This document shows, one piece after another, positions 17,590 to 27,810 of a DNA stretch of 64,000 nt. Both the position numbers and the translations under genes were made by a program. Origin of the DNA: Vibrio rumoiensis 1S-45 (lineage in GTDB: Bacteria; Pseudomonadota; Gammaproteobacteria; Enterobacterales; Vibrionaceae); contig NZ_AJYK02000008.1 of NCBI RefSeq assembly GCF_000286955.2, positions 62,001 through 126,000 of the forward strand, written 5' to 3'. The notes below the pieces were generated by a model. That model worked only from the letters and a program-made list of their open reading frames with translations, was not told the origin of the DNA and ran no database searches. The number at the start of each line of letters is the position of its first letter. Position 1 is the stretch's first letter.

Positions 17590-18282
17590 TTACTTGTCTA
17601 AGTTGTTATCAACTTCTTCTTCTGCAAACTCTTCGGTTAGTTCTTCTCTACGAAGTTGCTCTAGAGTTTCGTCTGCCATTAATGCTGGGGCAAACCATGA
17701 ATCAAGCTTATTACGCAATTGATCAACACCTAGACCTTTTAATGATGAAAAGACATCGACTTGTACATCACCACAAAATGCCATTGAAGCCTCACGGATT
17801 TTAAGCAATTGTGCCTTGCGAGGGCCTTGCTTTAGCTTATCGGCTTTAGTCAGCAATACTTGTACCGGAATATTCACTTCTACAGCCCAGTAAATTAATT
17901 GCTGATCCAAATCTTTCATTGGATGACGAATATCCATTAATACCACTAAACCTTTTAAACATTCGCGTTTTTGCAAATATTCACCTAAGGATTTCTGCCA
18001 TTTCTTTTTTAACTCAACGGGAACTTGGGCAAAGCCATAACCGGGTAAATCGACGATATGGCAATTTTCGGTTACTTTAAACAAGTTAATTAACTGAGTT
18101 CGACCCGGTGTTTTACTTGTTTTCGCTAAATTCTTTTGATTAGTTAGACGATTTAAAGCACTGGATTTCCCTGCATTTGAGCGACCCGCAAAAGCGACTT
18201 CGATGCCTTCATCTTCTGGTAGGTGTCGAATATCTGGGGCACTCGTAATAAAGTGGGTATTTTGATAATGGATTTTTTCCAT
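17590..18282 (-). CDS. engB: Ribosome biogenesis GTPase EngB (YihA/YsxC)
   Basis: EngB is an essential GTPase needed for late large-subunit assembly. The 230-residue protein carries [12 protein letters not shown] (G1, near 34), the TPGRTQ switch region (G2), DLPGYG (G3), TKADK (G4) and FSSLKG (G5). I start at 18282 ([11 protein letters not shown]), which follows GGAG with 9-nt spacing and matches the E. coli N-terminus. Upstream in-frame codons would add 21 poorly conserved residues. The C-terminus ends in an acidic tail. It is divergent from the cytochrome c4 gene. Confidence 0.95.
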   Translation of the reverse strand: MEKIHYQNTHFITSAPDIRHLPEDEGIEVAFAGRSNAGKSSALNRLTNQKNLAKTSKTPGRTQLINLFKVTENCHIVDLPGYGFAQVPVELKKKWQKSLGEYLQKRECLKGLVVLMDIRHPMKDLDQQLIYWAVEVNIPVQVLLTKADKLKQGPRKAQLLKIREASMAFCGDVQVDVFSSLKGLGVDQLRNKLDSWFAPALMADETLEQLRREELTEEFAEEEVDNNLDK

Positions 18283-18439
18283 ATTTGTTAACTCCATCTC
18301 CACTTTTGTAGAGGAATGATTGCTTTCATGTATAATTGTGTACAATTAGTTTACTTGTCAGGGGCAAGACTAAATGTAGTGTACCATGAACACTTGTGTA
18401 TCGTGGTAGTGGAAGCCGAATAATTATAAATGGAATGTC

Positions 18440-19057
18440 ATGAAAAAATTAGTCCTCATTTTTAGTTTAATTGCCAGTTGTTCTGTGTGGGCGCAAGGTA
18501 GCATTGACGCGGGCAAAGAAAAATCAGCCACTTGTGCCGCTTGCCATGGTGCAGATGGTAATAGTGTTGTCACGCAATACCCAAAGCTTGCGGGTCAGCA
18601 TGTTAAGTATCTTGAAAAACAGCTACATGATTTGAAGTTGGGTATGACTAGCGGTGGTAAGCAAGGTCGATATGATCCGGTTATGAGTGCAATGGCGATG
18701 CCATTAACTGATCAAGATATTGAAGATTTGTCGGCATATTATGCTTCTTTACCACAATCGGAAGGCTCAACACCTGAGAGCGTAGTTGAAAAAGGTAAAG
18801 CGCTTTACTTCGCTGGTGATGCAAGTAAAGGTTTAACTGCTTGTAGCGCTTGTCATGGCCCTCGTGGTGAAGGCATGGAGTTAGGTGGTTTCCCTAAAAT
18901 CTCTGGTCAACAGGCGGATTATGTAAAGGCTCAGCTGATCAAGTTCCGTTCAAGCGAACGTAATAATGATATGAATGAGATGATGCAAGATGTGGCTAAA
19001 GGTTTGTCTGATGACGAAATCGACACTTTGTCTCAATACATTGGTGGTTTGCATTAA
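18440..19057 (+). CDS. Cytochrome c4 (diheme c-type cytochrome)
   Basis: This periplasmic electron carrier probably links the cytochrome bc1 complex to a terminal oxidase. It has a signal peptide (MKKLVLIFSLIASCSVWAQG), then two class I cytochrome domains with heme sites CAACH near residue 32 and CSACH near 131. The second domain keeps GPRGEG and the FPKISGQ segment. Length of 205 residues is typical of cytochrome c4. It is divergent from engB with a short shared promoter region, the arrangement common in Vibrio. Confidence 0.9.
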   Translation: MKKLVLIFSLIASCSVWAQGSIDAGKEKSATCAACHGADGNSVVTQYPKLAGQHVKYLEKQLHDLKLGMTSGGKQGRYDPVMSAMAMPLTDQDIEDLSAYYASLPQSEGSTPESVVEKGKALYFAGDASKGLTACSACHGPRGEGMELGGFPKISGQQADYVKAQLIKFRSSERNNDMNEMMQDVAKGLSDDEIDTLSQYIGGLH

Positions 19058-19119
19058 TCATTCAGTGTGTTTTGAACCAAGGTTATTAGAATTGGTTTGA
19101 TTGAAACTCACCTTGAAAT

Positions 19120-19160
19120 AAAGCCTTCTTATTGCTTAATGCCAATAAGAAGGCTTTTTT
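19120..19160 (+). terminator. Rho-independent terminator of the cytochrome c4 gene
   Basis: A perfect 15-bp stem (19120-19134 with 19143-19157; left arm AAAGCCTTCTTATTG) has an 8-nt loop and ends in a T run. Confidence 0.9.
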
Positions 19161-19637
19161 AATGGGTTTTAGGCGATTCTAAGGAATGTTTGCTAAAATT
19201 GATTAATAAAACTCCACTATAAACTTCATTTCTGGTATGTTGCGCATCCTTAAGATAAAGGGGTAAATTGATGGATATTTACTCGGTTGCGTGAAAGCCA
19301 TCAAACTGATGCTTATGTTGAAGATGAGCATTGTCAGTACTTTCAAAACGATTGTGGTATTTCAACGCTAGAATTCTCAAAAATGCGTTGTGGCACCGAC
19401 AGAAAATCAATGTATGATCTTTTTAAAATACCCCTAACGTTTAGGTGAGATAGGCAAAATATGATGTTGCCACCTTCATTTTGATCACCTAGATATAGCG
19501 AAATTGACGAGTTGACATCGCCGGTATAAGAAAATCCGAGTGGTGATTAACTTGAGCTTGAATTTATCAGTAATGATGTCATGTTACTGAAAAAGGCGCA
19601 GTGATAAATGGCGACCTTTACGATAGGAAAATAAAGA
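19161..19637. other. Gene-free region with a short coding-like remnant, upstream of yihI
   Basis: There is no intact gene here. Bases 19272-19448 are open for 58 codons and end in TGA, but the frame begins right after a stop and has no start codon. The translation (WIFTRLRESHQTDAYVEDEH at its beginning) looks protein-like and could be a gene relic, but I do not recognise it. The rest is presumed yihI promoter sequence. Confidence 0.25.
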
Positions 19638-20219
19638 ATGTCACGTAATAAAAAATCTAGAAAACCAGGTTCTACAGGCAGTGAAGAGCTGATTGTTACT
19701 CGCAACCGTTCTGAATCGGATGTGGAAGGGCGTTTAAGAAAGCGTGCGAATAAGCGTAAAGGCTTAAAATCAGGTAGCCGTCATTCAGATGGTTCGGATG
19801 AACGTCATTCGGGCAATAGAGGGCAATCGAAAGATCCTCGTCATGGTAGTAAAAAGTTGATTCCTCTTGTTGTGGAAGCAAAAGCAAAACCAAATAAGCA
19901 ACAGCGTAAATTGAATGCGCAGCAAGAGCTTGAGGCTATTCAAAATGATCCTCAATTGAATGTCTTGATTGATCGCTTGGAAAATGGTGAAAAATTAGGT
20001 GCTGGTTTACAAACTTTCGTTGACCAAAAACTTGATCGCTTAGAAATATTGATGAAGCAACTGGGTATTTACGACGATGAAGAAGACGAGATAGAATCGG
20101 AACCAAACTTTGAACCTGAGTTCAAACAAGAATCAAGTCCGAAGAAATCGAAAAAGCCTGCTTCAGATGAGGATTTATTGTCGCAGTTTGAAGATTTGGA
20201 TTTAAACGATTTTAAATAA
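19638..20219 (+). CDS. yihI: Der GTPase-activating protein YihI
   Basis: YihI stimulates the ribosome-assembly GTPase Der (EngA). The 193-residue protein has a very basic N-terminal part (many Lys/Arg/Ser, SRNKKSRKPGSTG at the start) and a conserved central domain around KPNKQQRKLNAQQELEAIQN and LLDRLE-like helices near 85-150. An acidic tail ends DEDLLSQFEDLDLNDFK. This basic-then-acidic layout is typical of YihI. The start ATG follows AGGAAAATAAAG. Position near engB and hemN matches E. coli. Confidence 0.9.
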   Translation: MSRNKKSRKPGSTGSEELIVTRNRSESDVEGRLRKRANKRKGLKSGSRHSDGSDERHSGNRGQSKDPRHGSKKLIPLVVEAKAKPNKQQRKLNAQQELEAIQNDPQLNVLIDRLENGEKLGAGLQTFVDQKLDRLEILMKQLGIYDDEEDEIESEPNFEPEFKQESSPKKSKKPASDEDLLSQFEDLDLNDFK

Positions 20220-20271
20220 CACTTATCACCTTTACTGATGAGCAGTAAGGGTGTTTCTTGAAAGGAATGTC

Positions 20272-20760
20272 ATGCCTATCGTATTGTTAGCTATTGTTGG
20301 AGCCATCATTATTGTTGCCTTAGCCAGCTATGCTGGTTTTTTGCTAATCAAAATAAAAAAACAAAAGCAATTAATTGAAATTCAACAGCAAATAGCAATA
20401 GAAAAGCGTAATAACAATATTTTTGAAAACGTTTCTACTCTATGTAAAGCGGGCATGCAGCAGCAATGCGATTTATCTGAAATCGTCATTCGTGTTTATT
20501 GCATAATGGACTATGTTCAAGGTGACGACCGTGTTGATTTTTCAGTAGATTACCCAGCCATTTATGAGTTGTATAATATTGTAAAAGACATGGGGCGTGG
20601 TGAAGAGCGCCAACAGCTAGAAAAGAAAGTTCGAATGAAACAGACATTGGAACGACAAAAAGCTGAAGCTCGCCTAACGGATGATATATTGAAAGAACTG
20701 ACTCAATTAAAACAAAAAATCGAACCTCTTAATAATCAGATCCCAATAAAAATGATATAG
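20272..20760 (+). CDS. DUF2489 domain membrane-anchored protein
   Basis: This 162-residue protein has one N-terminal membrane helix (residues 1-25, MPIVLLAIVGAIIIVALASY), a helical charged segment (KIKKQKQLIEIQQQ), then a soluble domain with CKAGMQQQCDLSEIVIRVYC and Lys/Glu-rich coiled coil to the end. It matches the DUF2489 family as I know it, found between yihI and hemN in Vibrio. I chose ATG 20272 because AAAGGA ends 5 nt before it; GTG 20251 lies upstream of that site. Function unknown. Confidence 0.75.
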   Translation: MPIVLLAIVGAIIIVALASYAGFLLIKIKKQKQLIEIQQQIAIEKRNNNIFENVSTLCKAGMQQQCDLSEIVIRVYCIMDYVQGDDRVDFSVDYPAIYELYNIVKDMGRGEERQQLEKKVRMKQTLERQKAEARLTDDILKELTQLKQKIEPLNNQIPIKMI

Positions 20761-20827
20761 AACAAGTTGAACTGCATTTACACCTTTATTGGTATATCAA
20801 TATTCGCGGATAACAGATATTCATAGT

Positions 20828-20850
20828 AAGCTCACTTAGTTAGTGAGCTT
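20828..20850 (+). terminator. Stem-loop between the DUF2489 gene and hemN
   Basis: AAGCTCACT (20828-20836) pairs with AGTGAGCTT (20842-20850). The T content after it is modest, so it may only attenuate read-through into hemN. Confidence 0.5.
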
Positions 20851-20879
20851 TGTCGTTTAGAATTTAAGTGGTAATAAAC

Positions 20880-22253
20880 ATGTTGAAAGAGCAAATTGTT
20901 TGGGATCAAGCGATGCTAGAGAAATATAACTATTCTGGTCCGCGTTACACTTCTTATCCAACAGCCGTTGAATTTCACGAAGCGTTTACCATTTCTGATC
21001 TTGATATGGCTTATGCTGATTATCCTGATCGTCCGTTATCGCTTTATATCCATATTCCTTTTTGTCACAAGCTTTGTTACTACTGTGGCTGCAATAAAGT
21101 GATTACTCGCCATCAACATAAAGCGGATGATTACCTACAAATTCTTATTCAAGAAATCCGTGAACGTGCACCATTAATTCGCCAGCGACAAGTTAGCCAG
21201 TTACATTTTGGTGGTGGTACGCCGACATTCCTGACTAAAATTCAAATGACTCGCATTATGACCGTGCTGCGGAGCGAGTTCACCTTTACTCAAGATGCGG
21301 AAGTGAGTATTGAAGTTGATCCGCGTGAAATTGAGCTTGATATGCTGGATCACTTGCGCAATGAAGGCTTCAATCGTCTGAGTATCGGTGTACAAGATTT
21401 TGATAAAGAAGTTCAACAATTGGTTAACCGCGAGCAAGATGAAGACTTTATTGTGGCTATGGTTGAAAAGGCCAAACAACTCGGTTTTCGTTCAACCAAT
21501 TTAGATTTGATTTATGGACTGCCTAAGCAAACATTAGCGACTTTCTCAAATACACTGGAGAAAGTATTGGCGATGCAACCTGGTCGTTTATCTATTTTTA
21601 ATTATGCTCATATGCCACAACTGTTTGCCGCGCAAGCAAAGTTGAAAGAAGAGGATATGCCTTCTGCTGAGCAAAAAATGGAAATCCTCCAATACACCAT
21701 TAACACCTTAACTGGCGCTGGGTATCAATTCATCGGTATGGATCACTTTGCCTTACCAGATGATGAACTTGCTGTCGCGCAAAGAGAAGGTGTATTGCAC
21801 CGAAATTTTCAAGGTTATACCACACAAGGTAACTGTGACTTAATCGGCTTTGGTGTGTCGTCTATTTCAATGGTTGGCAATAGTTACGCACAGAATCAAA
21901 AAGAGCTGAAGAAATATTACGCTCAAGTTGACGAGCAACGTCAAGCGTTATGGCGCGGTGTGGTATTGGATCAAGATGATCTTATCCGACGTGAAGTGAT
22001 CAAACAGCTTATCTGTAACTTTACCCTAGATAAAAATCAGATTGAGAAAGCGTTCAATTTACGCTTTGAACAATACTTCCAAGATGATCTAGGTTTGCTA
22101 CAAACCTTTATTGATGATGAACTGGTTGAAATGAGTGAATCACACATTAAGGTAACGCTACGAGGAAGATTGCTGATTCGTAATATCTGTATGTGTTTTG
22201 ATAAATACCTACGCAGCCGAGCTCGCCAGCAACAATTTTCTCGAGTGATCTAG
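20880..22253 (+). CDS. hemN: Oxygen-independent coproporphyrinogen III oxidase
   Basis: HemN is a radical SAM enzyme that decarboxylates coproporphyrinogen III to protoporphyrinogen IX in heme synthesis without oxygen. The 457 residues include the radical SAM cluster motif CHKLCYYCGC near 58-67, the KYNYSGPRYTSYPTA N-terminus, HFGGGTPTFL near 108 and NLDLIYGLPKQ near 205. The C-terminal HemN domain contains GVSSISMVGNSYAQN. I start at ATG 20880 (MLKEQIVWDQ) to match the family; a GTG at 20868 is the alternative. Confidence 0.96.
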   Translation: MLKEQIVWDQAMLEKYNYSGPRYTSYPTAVEFHEAFTISDLDMAYADYPDRPLSLYIHIPFCHKLCYYCGCNKVITRHQHKADDYLQILIQEIRERAPLIRQRQVSQLHFGGGTPTFLTKIQMTRIMTVLRSEFTFTQDAEVSIEVDPREIELDMLDHLRNEGFNRLSIGVQDFDKEVQQLVNREQDEDFIVAMVEKAKQLGFRSTNLDLIYGLPKQTLATFSNTLEKVLAMQPGRLSIFNYAHMPQLFAAQAKLKEEDMPSAEQKMEILQYTINTLTGAGYQFIGMDHFALPDDELAVAQREGVLHRNFQGYTTQGNCDLIGFGVSSISMVGNSYAQNQKELKKYYAQVDEQRQALWRGVVLDQDDLIRREVIKQLICNFTLDKNQIEKAFNLRFEQYFQDDLGLLQTFIDDELVEMSESHIKVTLRGRLLIRNICMCFDKYLRSRARQQQFSRVI

Positions 22254-22326
22254 TTCAGATTAATTCTAAAGTTAAGGTAAGATTGCGAAGCGTAGTGTTT
22301 AAATACAGTACAATGGCTTAAGTGAT

Positions 22327-22364
22327 AAAAAGCGATGTTAGATGAACTCTAGCATCGCTTTTTT
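22327..22364 (+). terminator. Rho-independent terminator of hemN
   Basis: AAAAAGCGATG (22327-22337) pairs with CATCGCTTTTT (22353-22363), with further pairing inside the loop, then T. The converging GGDEF-EAL gene may use it too. Confidence 0.8.
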
Positions 22365-22421
22365 GATCTCAGCCTCCAATTCCAGAAAGAGAAATTAAGC
22401 CATTACTGGTATTGGTATTAT

Positions 22422-25010
22422 TTACTCTAATTTATTGCGACTTGAGTCATGGTTAATATGGAATTGATGCGTCCAATCTTCTAGTGGTAGCGGTTTACTA
22501 TACAGATAACCTTGCGCTTGTTGGCAACCTAGGTTTTTTAATATGTCGGCTTGCTCTTGGGTTTCCACCCCTTCGGAAACAATAACAATATCCAATCCTT
22601 TAGTCATACCTAAAATAGCGGCGGCAATGGATGATTGTGCATTTTCTTTAGTTAATATTTGAACAAAGGAAAGATCTATTTTTAGGCAGTCAAATGGCAT
22701 TTGGTGTAAGTAAGATAATGATGAATACCCGGTACCAAAATCATCAATAGCAATCTTGACGCCCATCTTGCGAACAGCAGTAATATTGTCTAAAACAATA
22801 GGGTCGTTATCAACAATATTAGATTCAGTAATCTCTAAAGTAAGGTTATGAACACTGAGTTGACTAATCTCCAAAATATCTTCTAATTCATTGATAAAGG
22901 TAGGGATGCCCAATTGATGGACGGAAACATTTACGTGTATATGAAAGCTTTCAGGCCAGACCCCTTGATCAATACAACGTTTAGTATCACAGCATGCTTG
23001 CAGTAGAATTTGATAGCCAATTTGGTAAATTAATCCGTATTTTTCTGCAATAGGAATAAATTCAAGTGGTGAAATGATCCCTTCCTTTGGTGATACCCAT
23101 CGAGCTAGGGCTTCTGCACCAATGGTTTTGTTAGTACTTAAATCGATGATGGGTTGGTAATAAGCAATAAACTCTTTGTTTTTGATGGCTTGAGTGATTT
23201 TTGCTATATTTTGGGTTCGTTTTAATGAATCTTCTGCCATTTTTGGTTGGTAAGCTGAAATACGCAGCGGTTCTTTTTTAGCAAAGCTTTGAGCAATACT
23301 GGCATTGCGTAACCAATATTCGATATTCGAATCGATCGGTGTGCTGGAATGGCCGATAATTGGCGTGATTAAGACGTGCTCTGCTCCCATTTTTATCGGC
23401 GAAATAAATTGTTGTTTCAGAAGATAAACAAATGAGTTGATATCTTTTGTATCATGAAGATCGACGGCATGAATGGCAAATTCATCACCACCGATTCTAG
23501 CTAAATTGTAGTGGCTTGGAATTAATGATTTGAGTCTTTCACTAATAATAATCAGCACTTGATCGCCACGCATGTGACCTAAGCTGTCGTTAATATCTCT
23601 GAAGCGTTCTAATCCGATGATGAATAGGGTACCTGCTTTTTTACTCTTGGTGTTCTTACTGGCTTCAATTAATCCTTGCCTGCTGTAAGTATGAGTCAAA
23701 GAGTCATAAGTTAATTGAATTCTCAGAGCTTCAAATGAAGCTTTTAGGTTATTGGCCATTTCAGTGAAAGACTTTACCAGTGTTGTGGTTTCTTCGATGT
23801 AGCCATAGTTAGGGATAGAGGTATTCCAGTTTCCTTTTGCTAATTGGCGAGCGGCTTTTGCTGTTTCATTGATAGGTTTGGTAATGGTATTAAACACAAC
23901 AAAGCCTATCGCGGAAGCAATTAGACAGATCAAGAAACCAAAAAGTAGTGCTTTTTGTTGCTTAGCAGGTAAGTCTCCCAGTAACTCGGATTCAGGTAAC
24001 GTGACAGCAATAGTCCAGTTTAACTTATTGTCATCAACGAATGGTCCAACGTAGGAAAAATAGCGTTTACCACCAACATAAAAAACCATGATTGATTGGT
24101 TTGAATGTTCGTTTTCTTTATTAATAATTTGATTGGCTGTCGCTCTAATGATGGGATCGGCACTTTCGGTAATCGTTATACGCTTACCTGTGATTGATAA
24201 TGGATTTTTATTGTTACTTTTAGGCTCTTTTTTTGAAATTATCGAGTTTTCAATATCGGAATGAGCAATCAGTTGTTTATTCTGATCAAAGATAAAAATT
24301 GAGGAATTATCTCTTTTCTTTTGTTCTGCTAAAAATTCATCGAAGCTATTTAATTTTACGTCTGCGGAAAGTACACCAACCAGTTCAGTGCCTTTCATTA
24401 CAGGAGTTAAGGCAGAAAGTGTCACTTCTTGTCGGTCATCATTGTTGGTATAAGGATCGGACCACATAGGTTCTAGGGTTTCAGCAACCGGAGCGTACCA
24501 AGGACGAACGCGAGGTTCGTAATCGTTAACACTAAAAAGAACATCTGAATCTCTGGTTTTTCCATGGTAGACCAGCAAGCTATTATTGGTTTTGTGATCT
24601 TTTATTAAGAGGGAGAAATCATGATTTTTTTCACGTCGTAGGCCTACATACTGTCCAAATGCTTGGCCACCAAAAGCGAGTGAATCTAATTGTGGGATGT
24701 GGCTTTCTAAACTGCTGTAGGTTAAACGGAAAAAATCAGTGAGGCGGGAAACATCTTTTTCTTCGTAGAGATTGTTATATGAAATAGCCTCACTGAGGGC
24801 GATACTGACTTTAAAAGGGGCATGGAGGAAGGACAATAAGTTAGATTCAATATTTTGAGAAATACTGGTGAGCTGCTTTTGGCTCATTTCCTGCAACATT
24901 TTTTCATAGGTCATTTTTTGCACCACGGTGATGATCAACATAGTGATCACTAGCACAATCGTAAATGGCAAAATAACCGCAGTGCGCAATGATAAACGAG
25001 GAAAAGTCAT
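22422..25010 (-). CDS. Membrane dCache-HAMP-GGDEF-EAL c-di-GMP protein
   Basis: The protein of about 862 residues controls cyclic di-GMP. Order: membrane helix (about 8-35), periplasmic double-Cache-like sensor (about 40-340), second helix (about 355-380), HAMP linker, GGDEF domain (about 450-610), EAL domain (about 620-862). The EAL domain keeps GAEALARW, VNVSVHQL, LEITES, IDDFGTGYSSLSYL, LKIDLSFV and SEGVET, so phosphodiesterase activity is expected. GGDEF itself is intact in ARIGGDEFAIH. However, the usual DxD metal motif is replaced by GLE in FIIGLERFRDIND, so cyclase activity is doubtful. I start at 25010 (MTFPRLSLRTAV); an upstream ATG at 25088 is possible. The ligand is unknown. Confidence 0.88.
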   Translation of the reverse strand: MTFPRLSLRTAVILPFTIVLVITMLIITVVQKMTYEKMLQEMSQKQLTSISQNIESNLLSFLHAPFKVSIALSEAISYNNLYEEKDVSRLTDFFRLTYSSLESHIPQLDSLAFGGQAFGQYVGLRREKNHDFSLLIKDHKTNNSLLVYHGKTRDSDVLFSVNDYEPRVRPWYAPVAETLEPMWSDPYTNNDDRQEVTLSALTPVMKGTELVGVLSADVKLNSFDEFLAEQKKRDNSSIFIFDQNKQLIAHSDIENSIISKKEPKSNNKNPLSITGKRITITESADPIIRATANQIINKENEHSNQSIMVFYVGGKRYFSYVGPFVDDNKLNWTIAVTLPESELLGDLPAKQQKALLFGFLICLIASAIGFVVFNTITKPINETAKAARQLAKGNWNTSIPNYGYIEETTTLVKSFTEMANNLKASFEALRIQLTYDSLTHTYSRQGLIEASKNTKSKKAGTLFIIGLERFRDINDSLGHMRGDQVLIIISERLKSLIPSHYNLARIGGDEFAIHAVDLHDTKDINSFVYLLKQQFISPIKMGAEHVLITPIIGHSSTPIDSNIEYWLRNASIAQSFAKKEPLRISAYQPKMAEDSLKRTQNIAKITQAIKNKEFIAYYQPIIDLSTNKTIGAEALARWVSPKEGIISPLEFIPIAEKYGLIYQIGYQILLQACCDTKRCIDQGVWPESFHIHVNVSVHQLGIPTFINELEDILEISQLSVHNLTLEITESNIVDNDPIVLDNITAVRKMGVKIAIDDFGTGYSSLSYLHQMPFDCLKIDLSFVQILTKENAQSSIAAAILGMTKGLDIVIVSEGVETQEQADILKNLGCQQAQGYLYSKPLPLEDWTHQFHINHDSSRNKLE

Positions 25011-25244
25011 TCGGAACTCGCAAGAAAAAAACTGAAACAAAATAAGTCTAAGTGTACCTGATGTTGGTTGAATTAAAACTGAATGCAAACGAGTTTTGTG
25101 GGTATTTAATCAAATTATTGCAGATTTTGTGTTCATCTATATTGTTTGATTTTTACTATGGATGGAACGCCAGACCATATGCGCATTCCCTTATATATAC
25201 TAAATAATTTGATTATAGTTTGGTCTGGCGGTTTTGTAGCTGAA

Positions 25245-26657
25245 TTATGGGATCTGCAATTCTTTTAATTTTCTGGTGAGTGTATTTCTTCCCCAGCCTA
25301 ATAATTTTGCAGCGTCTTGTTTGTGCCCATTAGTATGATTGAGGGCAGTTTGTAGCAATATACGTTCAAATTCGGGCTGAGCAACGGTCAATAATTCGGA
25401 TTCACCGTTAACTAAGGCTTGTTGCGCCCAAATGCCGAGTTGTTGTTGCCAAGAGCCTGAGCTTTGATCATTGCTTGTGTGGCGTTTTTCATTGACCAAT
25501 TCGGCAGGAAGATCGCTCGGTAGTACTTCACTGCCACTTGCCATCACGGTTAACCAACGACAAATATTTTCTAATTGACGAACATTACCAGGCCAAGGTA
25601 GTTGATTGAGCTTTTCTACTGTGGCTGGATGAAGAGTCTTTACATCCACACCAAGTTCATCTGCTGCGCGACCGAGAAAATGTGTTGCCAGTCTTTCTAT
25701 ATCTTGGCGGCGTTCACGCAAGGCTGGAATATGGACACGTATAACATTTAAGCGATGAAATAAATCTTCACGGAAATCACCATCATTGACCAATTTTTCA
25801 AGGTTCTGATGCGTGGCGGCAATAATACGGACATCGACGCTCACCGGTGCGTGCCCACCAACGCGGTAGAATTGCCCATCGGCAAGCACCCGTAGCAAAC
25901 GAGTTTGAATATCGAGTGGCATATCGCCAATTTCATCTAAAAACAATGTCCCTCCATTGGCTTGTTCAAAACGCCCTTGGCGAACACTGTTTGCTCCGGT
26001 AAATGCCCCTTTTTCATGCCCAAAAAGCTCTGATTCAATTAAATCTTTTGGAATCGCCGCCATGTTTAAAGCAATAAAAGGGTTTTTCGAGCGAGGACTA
26101 TGACGATGAAGCGCATGGGCTACTAGCTCTTTACCTGTTCCTGATTCACCGTTAATAAGCACTGAGATTGAAGAGCGAGAAAGCCGTCCAATTGCCCGAA
26201 AGACTTCTTGCATTGCTGGTGCTTCGCCTAAAATTTCTGGCGTTACTGACTGGATAGCCTCTTCGGTTGGCGTGGCTTTACGTTGCTCGTGGCTGTGAGC
26301 AATTGCACGTTCAACTAAGGTTAAGGTTTCATCAATATCAAATGGCTTTGGAAGGTATTCGAAGGCACCTGTTTGATAAGCATTAACCGCAGCATCGAGA
26401 TCTGAATGTGCTGTCATAATAATCACTGGAAGATCAGGGTGGCTACCTTGTATTTGTTTTAACAAGGCAAGGCCATCCATACCCGACATTCGAATATCTG
26501 AGATTAAAACATCCGGCGTTTCTTTTTCTAGTGACAATAAAACACTTTCTGCATCGGCGAAGGTTTCGCAATGTATATTGGCAGAAGAGAGTGTTTTTTC
26601 TAATACCCATCGGATTGAGCTGTCATCATCTACGACCCATACAAATCCTTTACTCAT
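25245..26657 (-). CDS. glnG: Nitrogen regulation response regulator NtrC (GlnG)
   Basis: NtrC is the sigma54 enhancer-binding activator of nitrogen-scavenging genes, phosphorylated by NtrB when nitrogen is short. The 470 residues have a receiver domain ([13 protein letters not shown], Asp near 54), an AAA+ domain with [11 protein letters not shown] (Walker A) and GAFTGA (the sigma54 contact loop), [10 protein letters not shown] (Walker B) and [14 protein letters not shown]-terminal Fis-type helix-turn-helix includes [23 protein letters not shown]. It lies 48 bp after ntrB in the same operon. Confidence 0.96.
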   Translation of the reverse strand: MSKGFVWVVDDDSSIRWVLEKTLSSANIHCETFADAESVLLSLEKETPDVLISDIRMSGMDGLALLKQIQGSHPDLPVIIMTAHSDLDAAVNAYQTGAFEYLPKPFDIDETLTLVERAIAHSHEQRKATPTEEAIQSVTPEILGEAPAMQEVFRAIGRLSRSSISVLINGESGTGKELVAHALHRHSPRSKNPFIALNMAAIPKDLIESELFGHEKGAFTGANSVRQGRFEQANGGTLFLDEIGDMPLDIQTRLLRVLADGQFYRVGGHAPVSVDVRIIAATHQNLEKLVNDGDFREDLFHRLNVIRVHIPALRERRQDIERLATHFLGRAADELGVDVKTLHPATVEKLNQLPWPGNVRQLENICRWLTVMASGSEVLPSDLPAELVNEKRHTSNDQSSGSWQQQLGIWAQQALVNGESELLTVAQPEFERILLQTALNHTNGHKQDAAKLLGWGRNTLTRKLKELQIP

Positions 26658-26705
26658 ATCCTATATTCCTTGCGCAAGTTCGATAACGAGGTTCAACATG
26701 ATTCA

Positions 26706-27794
26706 TCACACCGTTTGGATTGGTAAATAAATCGTAAAAACGGTATGACCAGGCCAACTTTCAACGTCTATTTTACCGTTGTGTTGGTCGATTATATTTT
26801 GTGAAATAGACAGACCTAATCCTGTGCCACCTTCGCGGCCACTGACCATTGGGTAAAATAAGGTGTCTTGTAATTCACTGGAAATGCCGGGGCCGTTATC
26901 GCAGATCTCTATCCTTGCGACTAACTTGTGTCGGTGGCCATGAATATTGGCTTGATAAACGGTTCTGGTACGAATACTGATCGTCCCATCAGGTTGGTTA
27001 GCTAATATTTGAGCGGCATTACTGGTGATATTGAGGAACGCTTGCTCCATTTGATCGGCATCCATCACAATGTGTGGCATGCTTGGATCGTAGTCTCGTT
27101 CTATGATGACTTGATTACCAAACTCCAATTCCACTAATTGGCGAGACTTTTCTAATACTTCATGTAAGTTTACCGGGCTTTTCTTACCGGGTTTTTGAGG
27201 GCCAAGCAAGCGATCGACTAAAGCTCTTAAGCGATCAGCTTGTTCGATAATAATCTGGGTATATTCATTCAAACTTGGATCAGGAAGCATTCTGCCAAGT
27301 AATTGTGCTGCGCCTCTTAATCCGCCTAATGGATTTTTGATCTCATGAGCCAGCCCACGTACTAATAATTTAGCGGCTTGCTGCTGAGCATGTTGATTCA
27401 ATTCTTGGCTTAGGCGGCGTTGTGAGTCAATTTTTCGAATTTCAACTAACAGCATCAAATCTTGTCGATGTTCAGATTTAAGTGATAAAGGGCTAGCGGT
27501 GACTTCTAATAAAATCGGTTTACCGTTAATCACAAAGGTAACGTCGCTGTCGGTAATACTTTGGCCACTTTGCAGTGGTTGAGTAAATAAAGCGAGATCC
27601 ATCGAGGCGTGTTGAATTAACTCGGATAAAGGTTGGCGATGTAGCCTTTTCGCACTTTGAGAAAATAATTGCTCTGCAGAAGGGTTGGCGTAGTGAATCG
27701 TCAGTTTGTCATCCAACAATAAAGTAGCGGTAACTAAATTGCCAAGAATGTCGGCTGCTAGTGCATTACTGTTGTTTGAATAAGGTGTCATCAT
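26706..27794 (-). CDS. glnL: Nitrogen regulation histidine kinase NtrB (GlnL)
   Basis: NtrB is a soluble kinase/phosphatase of NtrC whose activity is set by PII. The 362 residues include an N-terminal PAS domain (LLLDDKLTIHYANPSAEQLF), the phospho-acceptor region VRGLAHEIKNPLGGLRGAAQ and ATPase boxes (NITSNAAQIL, CDNGPGI, GREGGTGLGLSI). I start at ATG 27794 (MMTPYSNN), which follows TAGGATTGAGC. The in-frame codon at 27800 is TTG, and ATG 27791 is an alternative. A palindromic NtrC site lies 17-33 bp upstream, so autoregulation is likely. Confidence 0.95.
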   Translation of the reverse strand: MMTPYSNNSNALAADILGNLVTATLLLDDKLTIHYANPSAEQLFSQSAKRLHRQPLSELIQHASMDLALFTQPLQSGQSITDSDVTFVINGKPILLEVTASPLSLKSEHRQDLMLLVEIRKIDSQRRLSQELNQHAQQQAAKLLVRGLAHEIKNPLGGLRGAAQLLGRMLPDPSLNEYTQIIIEQADRLRALVDRLLGPQKPGKKSPVNLHEVLEKSRQLVELEFGNQVIIERDYDPSMPHIVMDADQMEQAFLNITSNAAQILANQPDGTISIRTRTVYQANIHGHRHKLVARIEICDNGPGISSELQDTLFYPMVSGREGGTGLGLSISQNIIDQHNGKIDVESWPGHTVFTIYLPIQTV

Positions 27795-27810
27795 GCTCAA
27801 TCCTATTTAT

